Of a DNA stretch of 63,821 nucleotides, positions 1 to 9,860 are shown piece by piece (the first letter of the stretch is position 1; each line of letters starts with the position of its first letter). Source of the DNA: Verrucomicrobiales bacterium (GTDB lineage: Bacteria > Verrucomicrobiota > Verrucomicrobiia > Limisphaerales > CAIMTB01). The DNA lies in the NCBI GenBank assembly GCA_016795425.1, contig JAEUHG010000154.1:1-63821 (forward strand), read 5' to 3'. Position numbers and translations under genes: made by a program. The notes beneath the pieces are model-generated. The model was not told the DNA's origin. It searched no databases and saw nothing but the letters and a program-made list of their open reading frames with translations.

Positions 1-122
1 TTCTCCAGGGGCCCGAAGATGCGTTGCTTATCGACGATCCGGGACGTGCAGTGGTAGTGGCCCACGGGGGCGTCATGCGGCACGAGCAGGCGGGGCTGTC
101 GCATGCCCGGATAACGGGCCAT
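1..122 (-). CDS. REP-associated / IS200-like transposase, N-terminal fragment (runs off window)
   Basis: Reading the minus strand from an ATG at 122 gives about 40 residues that leave the window at base 1. They include the stretches APVGHYHCTSRIVDKQ and RIFGPLE, which match the N-terminus of the Y1-type transposases common in Verrucomicrobiota (TnpA_REP/RAYT, PF01797 superfamily), where a YHC.SR motif opens the fold. A second in-frame ATG lies at 104; I chose 122 because it keeps a short basic leader typical of the family. No clear Shine-Dalgarno is visible. The HUH catalytic motif and the tyrosine would lie outside the window, so activity cannot be judged. Confidence 0.7.
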   Translation of the reverse strand, partial: MARYPGMRQPRLLVPHDAPVGHYHCTSRIVDKQRIFGPLE

Positions 123-534
123 CGACCGGAAATCTTACACCTAAAATCTCCCACCAATCCCTTTTATCACTTTTGGCTTCGCGAATGAGGCCATGTCTGT
201 CCCGCCATTCCGATTCCGGTTGGCGGGCAACAAGAACAGGTCTGGCCCCCGATCACGTCCGGTTTGAGATTTTTTGGAGCCACATCAAAACGGGTGCGCC
301 AACACATGCCGAAGAAGCCATGAGGTTCTGGTGAAGCAAAAGTCGGTGAAACACATGTCTGTCCCTATGGCTTGGAAGCCGTCTTGCTGGCAATGGAAGG
401 AATGAGATTGTAGGCCAGACCTGTGGAAAACCGAGCAAGGATTGGTCTGGTCCTGGGTTTCAGGCTGAGCGAGGGGATCGACGTACTCCATCCGGGTTAT
501 TGCGCGCGACAGACGTTGGCGGAGGATCGAAGGC
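123..534. other. Intergenic region with a 12-bp direct repeat
   Basis: No convincing gene. The only structure I see is the 12-mer CATGTCTGTCCC, present at 192-203 and again in the same orientation at 354-365. Lying directly upstream of a transposase start, it could be a remnant or target of a mobile repeat. The promoter of the downstream hydrolase must lie here, but I cannot assign boxes. Confidence 0.5.
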
Positions 535-1380
535 ATGCCGATTATCTCGAGCGACGACGGAATACTATCCTACGAACTTCATGGCGAGGGGCAGGGCCAC
601 TCAATACCGGTGGTTTGGATTCAAGGGGTCGGGGTATGTGGCGATGGCTGGCGACCGCAGGTCGAAAGGATGGGATCCCCCTACGCCCACCTGGTTTTCG
701 ATAATCGCGGATTGGGTAGGAGCCAGCCTTGCCGTGGGGAGGTCTCTATTCCCGCGATGGCGGAGGATGTCCGGCGCCTTATGGATGCCGTAGGGTGGGA
801 ATCCGCCCACGTGGTTGGACACTCGATGGGAGGGATCATTAGTCAGGAGTTTGCCCTCCGTTTTCGAACACGGGTTCGCAGCCTCTCGCTGCTCTGCACA
901 TTTCCCAGGGGACGTGATGCGGCACGGCCTACGCCTTGGGTGATTTGGATGACGCTGCGAACGCGTCTGGGAACCCGGTCGATGCGTCGGCGGGCATTTC
1001 TCGAGATGATTCTCCCTCCTAAGGATCTAGAAGCAGGAAATACTGACCTCCTGGCCCTGGAGCTGTCCCGATATGTCGGGCGGGACCTCGCCGATCAACC
1101 GTCGATTCTCCTTCGCCAGGTTCGTGCATTAGCGAAGCATGATACCTCGCATCAACTCCAGGAACTTGGCGGCATACCAACCCTCGTCGTCTCGGCCGAA
1201 TTGGATCCGATCGCGCCTCCTCGCTACGGCCGGAGCCTTGCCCAAAAGATTCCGGGCTCCCGTTATGAGGAACTTCCCGATGTCTCCCACGCAGTAACGC
1301 TTCACCGGCCTGAAATGGTCCATGCCAGTCTGACTCGCTTCCTGGAGAATTCGGAAGTTGCCTGGGCTGCCAAGCCATGA
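535..1380 (+). CDS. alpha/beta hydrolase fold protein
   Basis: A 281-residue single-domain alpha/beta hydrolase of the AB_hydrolase_1 type. The nucleophile elbow is GHSMGG (residues 95-100, Ser97), the acid is probably Asp224 in SAELDPIAP, and the histidine is His252 in DVSHAV, so the triad is complete and correctly spaced. The oxyanion-side loop is an IQGVG motif near residue 30, and the FDNRGLGRS strand-loop typical of the family follows at 55-63. A GGAGG ribosome site lies just upstream of the ATG. There is no signal peptide, so it should be cytoplasmic. The substrate cannot be deduced; esterase, lactonase or haloperoxidase-like activity are all possible. Confidence 0.85.
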   Translation: MPIISSDDGILSYELHGEGQGHSIPVVWIQGVGVCGDGWRPQVERMGSPYAHLVFDNRGLGRSQPCRGEVSIPAMAEDVRRLMDAVGWESAHVVGHSMGGIISQEFALRFRTRVRSLSLLCTFPRGRDAARPTPWVIWMTLRTRLGTRSMRRRAFLEMILPPKDLEAGNTDLLALELSRYVGRDLADQPSILLRQVRALAKHDTSHQLQELGGIPTLVVSAELDPIAPPRYGRSLAQKIPGSRYEELPDVSHAVTLHRPEMVHASLTRFLENSEVAWAAKP

Positions 1381-1518
1381 ACAGCACGGTTCATCCAACA
1401 GTGGTGGCGAACCGACCTGTGGCAGCGGCGCTCGCCCAGGCAATGCCTGATCGGATGCGGCGTATGCTTCGAGGGCGCTATCGGCGACCACCGGTTGGTG
1501 GGTGGAAGAGTATCGAGG

Positions 1519-4500
1519 CTACTTTTTGAAGACGGCGTGTTTCGGATCTCCGGCGGACTGGATGTACGCGATCAGGTTGAGTACTTCGTCGCGATTCATC
1601 GCATTGAGCAATCCAGCCGGCATCAGCGAAACCGGGTAGGGCTTTCGATTCTTCACTTTGGACAATTCGGCGCTCTCCTTTTCGTCCGGATTGCGGGGGT
1701 CGAAAACGACGTTGATGCGGCCGCCTTCCTCATAGGCACGGCCGATCATCGTGGAGCCGTCGGAGAGTTCAATCTGCTCGCTGCCGTATTGATCCGAGAT
1801 CACTTTGGAAGGCTCCACAATGTTCTCGAGCAGGTCCCGCAAGGTGTAGCGGGATGCCGAGGCGGTGAGATCGGGACCTACCCCGCCCCCGGCACCGTCA
1901 AATCGATGGCAGGAGAAACACGCGGCGGAATGGAAGAGGCGGCGTCCATCCTCGAAACTGCGGCCCTTGAGACCATCGCCGACAATAGCCAGAAGTTCGT
2001 CGATCGTGTAGTCCTGACCGGGTCCCTTGGGCGGCGCGAACTCGGGGATTGGTCCAGTGCCCTCTTTTTTGGAGGACAGTTGGTCCAGGGTGTTGCGCTC
2101 AGCCGCGTCGGCAACGTTGGCAAGGGCTTCCTTCCGGAAGTTCTCCAGGAACCCCTTGAAACTGTTGCCGCCCTGCCACGGTGCCGTCCGCGGAAACCAG
2201 CCGAAATAAGATCGGCGCAGCGCGGGAGTCCATCCATTTGTCGCGACGCGCAGGCCGTAAGCATAGGTGATCTGGAGTTGATTGGGGCGGGAGGACGCCG
2301 CCTTGTTGAAGGCGTCGGCGTAGCCGGAGTTGCGCGAGAGGAGGGCATCGCTGGCGTAGGTAATTTCGGAATCCCGCGCGGTGAGCATGAGTTGGAGGGA
2401 TTTGGGCACGGCAGCAGGTGCGCCCAGGGCGATGAGTGTGTAGGACAACTCACGGTTCAATTCATGAGAAACGGAAGGGAACAGGACATCGAGACGGGCA
2501 ATGACCTTTTCTTTGACGACGCCTTCAGGCGGGCCGAGTCGGATGATGGCGAGTTGGTAGGCTCGAAGGAGGGCCAGCTGCCAGGAGGCGTCGAGGGCGG
2601 CGAAGTCGATGGAATGCAGACGATTCAGTAGGGATTCCAGATGATGTTTCGGACCCACGCGCGCGAGGGCGATGGCCAGTTCGATGGCACGATGGGGGTT
2701 GGTTTCGGCAAGGGCTTGACCGGCCCAGGTGTTGGCAGGCTGGCGTTCCATGGCGACGCGGGCGGCGAATCGGATCCAGCGGTCGGGATGCACCAGGTTC
2801 GGCCAGGCGAGTCGGATGGCTTCGGGGTTGGCACCGCCTTGGTGGAACGCTTCCAACTGGCGTCGCAACTCGTGCTCGGGCGTGGCTTTCAGGCCGGGGG
2901 CCGGTGCCGTAGGTTCGGCGCCCACGTAGCTCACACGGTAGAGTGCGGACTGGGTGCGACGACCGCCGATGGCAAAGTAGAGGGCTCCATCGACAGGGTT
3001 CACGGTGAGATCCGTCAGCGGCAGGGGTTTTCCGCTGATGAATTCCTCGCGTTCGGCGCGGTAGGCAGCACCTTGCGGCGTGAGGTGAATGGCGTACATC
3101 GTGCCGTAGGTCCAGTCATTGGCGAAGATCGCGTTTTGGTATTTGGCGGGGAACTTGGTGCCGACTCCGGATTCGACGCCGGTGGGGCTCCCTGGACCGA
3201 TGTCGACCAGTGCCGGCAGGCTGTCGGGATAGTAGGTGGGCCACTTGCCGGAACCGGAGCGCCAGCCGAGGTCGGAGCCGCTGGTGGCAAGGCAGATGCG
3301 GGTGGGCCGGTACCAGGGGGTGCCGGCATCCCATTCCATGTCGGAGTCGTACGTGATGATGTCGCCGAGCGTGGTGAAGGCCATGTCGTAGGCGTTCCGG
3401 TAGCCGTAGCTGACGAGATCGAAGGACTTGCCGTCAGGATCGGTGCGGCAGATATAGCCCCCGGGGGCGAGAATGCCGCGGGCGTGCCCATTGGCATCCC
3501 ACATGCGGGCGACGATTTGATCTTCGTCCCAGCGTTGTGGGGCGCGGGAGGTTTCCATGTTGTCGGGCAACTTGGTGTGGTTGCCGCAGATGATGTGGAT
3601 GGACGCGCGATCGGGGGAAAGGACGATGGCGTGGGGTCCGTGTTCGCCGCCTCCCTCAATGCGTCGCAAGAGTTCCTCTGATTCGAATTCGCCGTCGCCG
3701 TCCTGGTCGCGGAGCCTCCATAGGCCCTGGCGCTTGTTTTGTTCATTGACCATGACGTAGAGGCTGTTGAAGGCATACAGCAGGCCATGGGCGCCGCCGA
3801 GTTGGGTGGTGAGGCGATCGACCCGCGAAGTGGCGCCTGATCCAACCGGCGAGGGCGTGACGCGGTAGAGTCCGCCGTATTGATCGCAGGCGATGATGCG
3901 GCCCTGGGGATCCACCGTCATGCTGACCCAGGAGCCTTCGTCGGCTTTGGGGACGACGTGCAGGAGTTCGACGCGGAACCCTGGGAGCGCTTGGATTTCG
4001 TTGGGTTGGACGACCAATGGTTTGCCACCGGGCAGGCCGATACCGAGGACATCACCCCACGGGTCCTTGCCGTATTCGCCGACGGCTCTGGCGGTTTTCC
4101 ACTCCGCGTCACCAGCTGCTTTGGCTTCCCAGGAGGTGTCGGATTCGATGGTCGTTTCCTTGCCATCCGCATAGCGAATGCGGAGGCGGGCCACGACGCC
4201 GGCGGCGCCACCGGAGTTTTTGGCTTCGGCGCGAAGGGTATTGCGCCCCTGTTTCAGATGTTTGGCGACATCGGCTTTGGACGGTGAATCCCAGTCGCGA
4301 TTGGTCAATGCCACCTGGTCATTGATGAGGACGGTGGCGCCATTGTCGGCACTGACAACGAGGGTGGCGTCACGCACTTCGGCGGTGACATCGAAGGCGC
4401 GGCGAAGGCTGACGGCGTTGGCTTCCGCACTCTGGGCCCAAATCCAGGACCATTCGGCGTGGCTAGGGAGGGAGAGGCAACCGATCAGAATCGGCAGAAT

Positions 4501-4530
4501 CCGCAAAACAGTTCGGGGCGTGGTCCGCAT
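1519..4530 (-). CDS. PVC-type heme-binding membrane-bound dehydrogenase domain protein
   Basis: A secreted protein of about 1003 residues. The frame is open further upstream, but I place the start at the ATG at 4530, which gives a basic n-region and a hydrophobic signal peptide ending near SHAEW, and avoids overlap with the rlmN 3' end. Visible parts in order are a galactose-binding-like beta domain (about 35-160), a six-bladed-type propeller of the PVC dehydrogenase family (GFRVELLHVVP onward), a helical HEAT-like middle, and a C-terminal monoheme cytochrome with CFSCH and a distal Met in SLMPAGL. The order matches the TIGR02603/TIGR02604-type proteins expanded in Planctomycetes and Verrucomicrobia, thought to oxidise sugars or polyols in the periplasm. 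Substrate and electron acceptor are unknown. Confidence 0.85.
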   Translation of the reverse strand: MRTTPRTVLRILPILIGCLSLPSHAEWSWIWAQSAEANAVSLRRAFDVTAEVRDATLVVSADNGATVLINDQVALTNRDWDSPSKADVAKHLKQGRNTLRAEAKNSGGAAGVVARLRIRYADGKETTIESDTSWEAKAAGDAEWKTARAVGEYGKDPWGDVLGIGLPGGKPLVVQPNEIQALPGFRVELLHVVPKADEGSWVSMTVDPQGRIIACDQYGGLYRVTPSPVGSGATSRVDRLTTQLGGAHGLLYAFNSLYVMVNEQNKRQGLWRLRDQDGDGEFESEELLRRIEGGGEHGPHAIVLSPDRASIHIICGNHTKLPDNMETSRAPQRWDEDQIVARMWDANGHARGILAPGGYICRTDPDGKSFDLVSYGYRNAYDMAFTTLGDIITYDSDMEWDAGTPWYRPTRICLATSGSDLGWRSGSGKWPTYYPDSLPALVDIGPGSPTGVESGVGTKFPAKYQNAIFANDWTYGTMYAIHLTPQGAAYRAEREEFISGKPLPLTDLTVNPVDGALYFAIGGRRTQSALYRVSYVGAEPTAPAPGLKATPEHELRRQLEAFHQGGANPEAIRLAWPNLVHPDRWIRFAARVAMERQPANTWAGQALAETNPHRAIELAIALARVGPKHHLESLLNRLHSIDFAALDASWQLALLRAYQLAIIRLGPPEGVVKEKVIARLDVLFPSVSHELNRELSYTLIALGAPAAVPKSLQLMLTARDSEITYASDALLSRNSGYADAFNKAASSRPNQLQITYAYGLRVATNGWTPALRRSYFGWFPRTAPWQGGNSFKGFLENFRKEALANVADAAERNTLDQLSSKKEGTGPIPEFAPPKGPGQDYTIDELLAIVGDGLKGRSFEDGRRLFHSAACFSCHRFDGAGGGVGPDLTASASRYTLRDLLENIVEPSKVISDQYGSEQIELSDGSTMIGRAYEEGGRINVVFDPRNPDEKESAELSKVKNRKPYPVSLMPAGLLNAMNRDEVLNLIAYIQSAGDPKHAVFKK

Positions 4531-4600
4531 GAGAGCAGAAAGCGGACACTGATTGGGGAGTGCTTGGCAAGCCGGCACTCGAGGGTGGCGGCACCGAAGT

Positions 4601-5740
4601 CTAGCTTGCGGTGGCTTGAGCGAGCTCGGTCTTGAGGCGGAGTTGCCCACAGGCGGCGTCGATGTCATGGCCTTTCTCGAGGCGCAGGGTGGTGGCGACT
4701 CCCAATTGGCGGAGGGCCTCGGCGAAGGCGACGCAGGAAGAGTCAGGGGGCCGAACCCAGGGCAGACCTTCGACGGCGTTGTAGGGGATCAAGTTGACCT
4801 TGGCATGGAGTCGACGGGCGAGAAGGCCCAGGGGTTTGACGTGGCTGGGGGCGTCGTTGATTCCGGACAGGAGGATGTACTCCAGCGTGATCATCCTGCC
4901 TTTCCGCTCGAGGTAATACTCGCAGGCTCGGGTGAGTTCGGACACGGGGTACTTCCGGTTGACCGGCATGATCTGGCTGCGAACGTCGTCCGTCGCTCCG
5001 TGAAGCGAAATGGCCAGACGGAACTGTTCCGGTTCTTCGGCGAGTTGACGAATTTGGGGAACCAAACCGCTGGTGGACACGGTGATTTTTCGGGCGCCGA
5101 TGCCGCCTCCCCAGGGAGCGTTGAGGGTTCGGAGGGCGGTGAGAAGCGGATCGTAGTTTGCGAGAGGTTCGCCCATGCCCATGATGACGAGGTTATCGAT
5201 GAGCCGGGGGCCGGACGACTGTCGCCGGGTTTCCGGCGGTTGGGTGTCGTGCCATCGTTCGACGGCCAGCCATTGGCCGATGATTTCACCTGCCTCCAGG
5301 TTGCGTTTCCAGCCGTCAAGGCCACTGGCACAAAACCGGCATCCATAGGCGCAGCCGACCTGGGTGGAAACGCAGAGCGTGTGACGATCAGCGCGGTCGC
5401 CATAAAGTGCGGGATTCGCCGGGATGAGGACACTTTCGATGAGGGCGCCGTCGCGGAGGCGCCAGAGGAATTTCTGCGTGGTATCGGAGGCGCCTTGAAG
5501 CCGGACGATCGATGGAATGGAGAGATCGAAAGTGGCGGCGAGTCGGTGGCGAAGCGGTTGGGGAAGATTGGACATCGCGGACCAATCTCCGGTGCGCCGC
5601 GCGTAGAGCCATTGGAGCAATTGATCGGCGCGCCAGGCGGGTTCCGACCATTGGGCGAACGTTTCTCGCACCTGGTCGGCGGTGAGGTTGAGAATCAGCG
5701 GTAGCGGCCCGGCGCCCGCGGGAGTTGCGGCATCAACCAT
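4601..5740 (-). CDS. rlmN: 23S rRNA (adenine(2503)-C2)-methyltransferase
   Basis: Radical SAM enzyme of 379 residues that methylates C2 of A2503 in 23S rRNA and, in many bacteria, A37 of some tRNAs. The cluster-binding motif is CAYGCRFC (Cys130, 134, 137) preceded by the family signature CVSTQVGC, whose first Cys (123) corresponds to E. coli Cys118. The partner methyl-carrying cysteine is in the C-terminal DAACGQL motif (Cys364). The SAM-binding GMGEPL motif is present, as is ISLHGATD. Length is normal for the family. It sits 9 bases downstream of the EcsC-like gene on the same strand, so the two are probably co-transcribed. Confidence 0.95.
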   Translation of the reverse strand: MVDAATPAGAGPLPLILNLTADQVRETFAQWSEPAWRADQLLQWLYARRTGDWSAMSNLPQPLRHRLAATFDLSIPSIVRLQGASDTTQKFLWRLRDGALIESVLIPANPALYGDRADRHTLCVSTQVGCAYGCRFCASGLDGWKRNLEAGEIIGQWLAVERWHDTQPPETRRQSSGPRLIDNLVIMGMGEPLANYDPLLTALRTLNAPWGGGIGARKITVSTSGLVPQIRQLAEEPEQFRLAISLHGATDDVRSQIMPVNRKYPVSELTRACEYYLERKGRMITLEYILLSGINDAPSHVKPLGLLARRLHAKVNLIPYNAVEGLPWVRPPDSSCVAFAEALRQLGVATTLRLEKGHDIDAACGQLRLKTELAQATAS

Positions 5741-5749
5741 CGTCCTGGT

Positions 5750-6610
5750 TCAGCTGGGGTTGCGGGTTTCAAGCGCTTCGAACGCGCGGCGAATGCGATC
5801 GAGACCATGCCGACGTTCGAGCCGTCGAACGATGAAATGTCCTTCGGCCATCCGCTGAAAGTGTTCCATGAAAACGACGTTGATGGCCGCGCCGGTGGCG
5901 GCACCCACGAGGGGAACCGCTTTGGCAGCGGCTTGTTCCGAGACCACTACGCCGAAGCGCGCGGCGAGAGCGGTGAGGAGTCGGACCATGGCGGGAGCGG
6001 ATTCCGAAGCCATGCCCCGGCCCGCAAAAGCGCCGGCGGCTTCCGTCACGAGACGCGCGAGGGCGGCGCGAACGGCCCAATAGGCGGAGTCGGCGGCATT
6101 GTCGGCCTTGGAGGATCCACCCAAGGCAAACACTTCGAGGCAGGCCAGCCGCGTTTCGATAGCGTTTAGGTCGTGACCTTGGCTGCGCGCGATGTCGGCG
6201 ATGGACCGTAGAATGAGGGTCGTGGATAGGGGAAGTTCGACCACCAGGGCGGCGAGACCGAACGCGCCGCCGATGGCGCCCGATGCGCCGACCATCCAAC
6301 GATGGCGCCGGTTGGCGGGTGCTTCGGTCGGGCGGCCGTCGAGGGAGGCGAGGGCGAAGCGCAGTGCCTTTTTAAGGGCAGCCTGCGAGGCGCGCTGAAT
6401 GACTTGTGAGGCGCCGGCAGGCAGCATCTGCAGTCCGCGCTCGATGGGGGAGCCGAGCACATTGGCAAAGCGGATGGCCATGCCGGGAGAGGTGAGCAGC
6501 GCTTTGGCACGCCTCAGGTCGGCCAATTCGGCGGGGTCGAGGGCGACCTCCTGACCCGGGGCGAGGACTTCCACCTCGATTACGGGTGGTTGCGGCGTGG
6601 GTTCGGGCAT
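5750..6610 (-). CDS. EcsC family protein
   Basis: A 286-residue protein of the EcsC family (PF12787), named after a Bacillus ABC-transporter-associated protein of unclear biochemical role. Recognisable features are the AIGGAFGLAALVVELPLSTTLILRSIADIAR region (a hydrophobic helix pair, residues about 110-140), the central CLEVFALGG motif and the C-terminal alanine-rich helices. The hydrophobic stretches suggest membrane association. It reads divergently from sucA and is followed closely by rlmN. No function can be assigned from context; rlmN is a housekeeping gene. Confidence 0.75.
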   Translation of the reverse strand: MPEPTPQPPVIEVEVLAPGQEVALDPAELADLRRAKALLTSPGMAIRFANVLGSPIERGLQMLPAGASQVIQRASQAALKKALRFALASLDGRPTEAPANRRHRWMVGASGAIGGAFGLAALVVELPLSTTLILRSIADIARSQGHDLNAIETRLACLEVFALGGSSKADNAADSAYWAVRAALARLVTEAAGAFAGRGMASESAPAMVRLLTALAARFGVVVSEQAAAKAVPLVGAATGAAINVVFMEHFQRMAEGHFIVRRLERRHGLDRIRRAFEALETRNPS

Positions 6611-6921
6611 GGGTTTGATGGCGATGATGGGATGATGCGAACCGTTGGATCATGGGCTGGCGCGGTCCCGAAACCGGGATCCAGAACGATTGGCGGCGGG
6701 AATTGGACCCGTGCCGGGATCACAGCCTAGGCGGCGCCAGCGCGGTAGAAAGGGAGCGTGAATGGCGGGTAAGCGCAAGGGCAACGATGCTCGGCCTTGG
6801 CGCGAAGGGGGAGGGGGCAGGAGGTGCCGAAACAAGGGTGGCGAAAACCCGTCGCGTGGGCATCATTGGGGTCCCGGGAGTCGGGCAGGGCTCCCCGTGG
6901 TTGCCAAGCATCGCATCATCC
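6611..6921. other. Divergent intergenic region between ecsC-like gene and sucA
   Basis: About 310 bases separating two divergent genes, so promoters for both should be here. The sucA frame stays open through much of it, but the translation is low-complexity and unrelated to the E1 family, so I treat it as non-coding. No clear sigma-70 boxes, riboswitch or repeat is visible. Confidence 0.5.
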
Positions 6922-9792
6922 ATGAGTACCGAGTCGAGCGAGTCGCACATCTCGAACGTTCCCTATATCGAAGGTCTCTTCGAGGCGTACCAGGCGGACC
7001 CCAATTCCGTGAGCCCGGAATGGAGGGCCTATTTCAAGCAGGGCACCAACGGAGGGGCCTGGCCGGATCGACCTCGGTTGGGTCCGGCGGTGGGGCCCCG
7101 CAGCATCTTCAACCCGTCCGGTGGGAGCCTTGGAGGCACCGTTGGGTTTGGGCCGGCCGGGAACCGGGCGGCGGATGAGACCGTGGTGGAGGACACCAAA
7201 GTCACGGGCTTTCAGGATCGGGTCGGACAGCTGATTCGAAACTACCGGGTACGCGGGCATGTGGTGGCACGTTTTGATCCCTTGCATGGCGACCGGAAGG
7301 ATCAGGAAGCGCGGGTGATTCCCGAGGAATTGACCTTGCCCTATTTCAATTTCTCGGACGCGGAAATGGACCGGATGGTGTCGTGCAAGACTTTCCAGAA
7401 CGGGCGTCAAATGCCGTTGCGGGAGCTGTATCAACGGTTGCGGGACACCTATTGCGGCAGCATCGGCGTCGAGTATATGCACATCGACGAGATCGAAGTG
7501 CGCCGGTGGCTGCAACGGCGATTGGAGCCCATCGAGACCCGGATCGAACTCTCGCGCGACGAGCAATTGCGGATCCTCACCCGGTTGACCGACGCGGTGA
7601 TGTTCGAAGAGTTCATCCGGAAGAAGTTCGTGGGCGCCAAGAGCTTCTCATTGGAAGGGTGTGAAACGCTGATCCCGTTGATCGATTTGGCCATCGAGAA
7701 GGCGGCCGGCCAGGGCGTGGCGGAAATCGTCCTGGGTATGGCCCATCGCGGCCGATTGAACGTCCTGGCGAATGTGCTGGGGAAGAGTCCGCGCCAGATC
7801 TTCCGGGAATTCGCCGATCGCGACCCGGACTTATACATTGGGCGAGGCGACGTGAAGTATCATTTGGGGCATAGCAACGACTGGATCACCGCGACCGGAC
7901 GCCGGGTGCATTTATCGTTGTGCTTCAACCCGAGCCATCTTGAGTTCGTGAACCCGGTGGTGCTGGGGCGGGTTCGGGCGAAGCAAGACCGGGTGGGGGA
8001 CAGCGGCCGGCGCAGCTGCATGGCGCTCATCATTCACGGGGACGCGGCCTTTGCCGGCGAAGGCGTCGTTCAGGAGACGCTGAACCTGAGCCAGTTGAAC
8101 GGGTACCGGGTTGGCGGCGCGCTGCACATCGTGGTGAACAATCAGATCGGGTTCACGACGGGGCCGAACGACGGTCGGTCATTTGCTTATGCGACCGACG
8201 TGGCGAAGATGCTGCAGTCGCCCATTTTTCACGTGAACGGCGAAGATCCGGACGCGGTGGCGTTGAGTGTGCGCATGGCCTTGGAGTTCCGGGCGGAGTT
8301 CAAGCGCGACGTCTTCATCGACATGTACGGGTACCGGCGACTCGGGCATAACGAGACCGACGAACCGTCGTTCACGCAACCTCTCCTGTACAAGACGATC
8401 AGTCGGCGCAAGACCGTGCGCGAGGGATATCTGGCGCACCTGTTGCGTCTGGGGGGCATTACGCGCGAGGAGGCGGACCAGATTGAGGAGCAATGCCGGC
8501 GCCGGTTGGAGGACGATCTCGGTGAGGCGAATTCCGACCGCTACCAACAGCCGGTGGAACGGATCCCGGGCATCTGGGCCAGGAGCCAATACGTGGGGGG
8601 ACCGGAGTCGGAGGTGCGGGATATTGAGACGGGGATTTCAGTCGAGACAGCCGCGGCGTTGTTGGGCCGATTGGCGGAGTTGCCGGCGGACTTCAAACCG
8701 CACAACAAGATCGCCAAGTTCCTTGAAAGCCGGCGGGAAATGGCGGCGGGCAAGGCGCCGTTGGATTGGTCGGCAGGCGAGGCGATCGCGTACGGCAGCC
8801 TGTTGCAGCAGGGTATCCCCATCCGGCTGTCCGGGCAGGATGCTCAGCGGGGAACCTTCAGTCATCGGCATGCGGTATTGCACGATTTTCAGACCGGAAA
8901 GACCTACACGCCGCTGTTGAATCTGGATCCCAAGCAGGCGCCGTTCATGGTGTTCAACAGTCCGCTCAGCGAGACCGCGGTGCTGGGGTTCGATTACGGA
9001 TACAGCCTGGATTCGCCCGACGGGTTGGTGATGTGGGAGGCGCAGTTCGGTGATTTCGCAAATGTCGCGCAGGTCATCGTCGACCAGTTCATCGTAAGCG
9101 CCGAAGACAAATGGCGACGGTTGTCAGGTCTTGTGCTGCTGCTGCCGCACGGTTTCGAAGGGCAAGGCCCGGAGCATTCGAGCGCCCGGCTTGAGCGATT
9201 TCTGGCCCTGGCGGCCGAGGACAACATCCAGGTCTGCTACCCCAGCACGCCGGCGCAGTATTTCCATCTCATGCGTCGGCAGGTCTTGCGGACCTGGCGC
9301 AAGCCGCTGGTGGTGATGACGCCGAAGAGTCTGCTGCGTCATACGGGGTGTGTTTCGCCACTGGAATCGTTCGCGGCCGGGACATTCCAGCGGGTCATTC
9401 CGGAGGCGGCGATTCCGGCGAACCAGGTGCGGCGGGTGCTGCTGTGCTCGGGCAAGGTCTACTACGACCTGCTGGAGCGCCGCGAGAAACTGAAGCGCGA
9501 CGACACGGCGATCGTGCGATTGGAACAGTTGTATCCATTGAATCGAACGGCGCTGTCCGCGGCATTGGAGGGTTATTCCGAGGGCACCAGGGTTTATTGG
9601 GTGCAGGAAGAACCGGCGAACATGGGTGCGCTGCGTTTCATGAAGGTTCAATTCGGCGACCGCCTGCTCGACCGATTCCCACTGGGTTATATCGGACGGC
9701 CGGCGTCAGCCAGCCCCGCGACGGGCTCCGGCAACGCGCACAAGAAGGAGCAGAACCGCGTGCTGGACGAAGCCTTTCATTCCGGGACCTGA
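6922..9792 (+). CDS. sucA: 2-oxoglutarate dehydrogenase E1 component
   Basis: Thiamine-diphosphate-dependent E1 subunit (956 residues) that decarboxylates 2-oxoglutarate in the TCA cycle and passes succinyl to the E2 lipoyl domain. The start is set at the ATG at 6922 because the protein then begins with the family's NVPYIEGLFEAYQADPNSV segment that docks E2; the upstream open frame is unlike the family. Other hallmarks are GMAHRGRLNVLAN, the SLCFNPSHLEFVNP loop, the ThDP-binding stretch from GDAAFAGEGVVQET to VVNNQIGFTT, YGYRRLGHNE, SGQDAQRGTFSHRH and the DLVGFEGQGPEHSS-like motif in the C-terminal domain. Neither E2 (sucB) nor E3 is visible downstream; the next gene is convergent, so partners lie elsewhere. 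Confidence 0.95.
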   Translation: MSTESSESHISNVPYIEGLFEAYQADPNSVSPEWRAYFKQGTNGGAWPDRPRLGPAVGPRSIFNPSGGSLGGTVGFGPAGNRAADETVVEDTKVTGFQDRVGQLIRNYRVRGHVVARFDPLHGDRKDQEARVIPEELTLPYFNFSDAEMDRMVSCKTFQNGRQMPLRELYQRLRDTYCGSIGVEYMHIDEIEVRRWLQRRLEPIETRIELSRDEQLRILTRLTDAVMFEEFIRKKFVGAKSFSLEGCETLIPLIDLAIEKAAGQGVAEIVLGMAHRGRLNVLANVLGKSPRQIFREFADRDPDLYIGRGDVKYHLGHSNDWITATGRRVHLSLCFNPSHLEFVNPVVLGRVRAKQDRVGDSGRRSCMALIIHGDAAFAGEGVVQETLNLSQLNGYRVGGALHIVVNNQIGFTTGPNDGRSFAYATDVAKMLQSPIFHVNGEDPDAVALSVRMALEFRAEFKRDVFIDMYGYRRLGHNETDEPSFTQPLLYKTISRRKTVREGYLAHLLRLGGITREEADQIEEQCRRRLEDDLGEANSDRYQQPVERIPGIWARSQYVGGPESEVRDIETGISVETAAALLGRLAELPADFKPHNKIAKFLESRREMAAGKAPLDWSAGEAIAYGSLLQQGIPIRLSGQDAQRGTFSHRHAVLHDFQTGKTYTPLLNLDPKQAPFMVFNSPLSETAVLGFDYGYSLDSPDGLVMWEAQFGDFANVAQVIVDQFIVSAEDKWRRLSGLVLLLPHGFEGQGPEHSSARLERFLALAAEDNIQVCYPSTPAQYFHLMRRQVLRTWRKPLVVMTPKSLLRHTGCVSPLESFAAGTFQRVIPEAAIPANQVRRVLLCSGKVYYDLLERREKLKRDDTAIVRLEQLYPLNRTALSAALEGYSEGTRVYWVQEEPANMGALRFMKVQFGDRLLDRFPLGYIGRPASASPATGSGNAHKKEQNRVLDEAFHSGT

Positions 9793-9860
9793 GGTGATCC
9801 GTCCCGGACGGGGAGCAGCGCAAACTGGCGCTGCGCTGGCAGCGGGTCGCCGGACGGCGT

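Noticed and set aside
6652..6921. N-terminal extension of SucA from an upstream start
   Set aside because: The in-frame extension is low-complexity and unlike E1 proteins, which begin at the NVPYIEGLFEAY-type segment.
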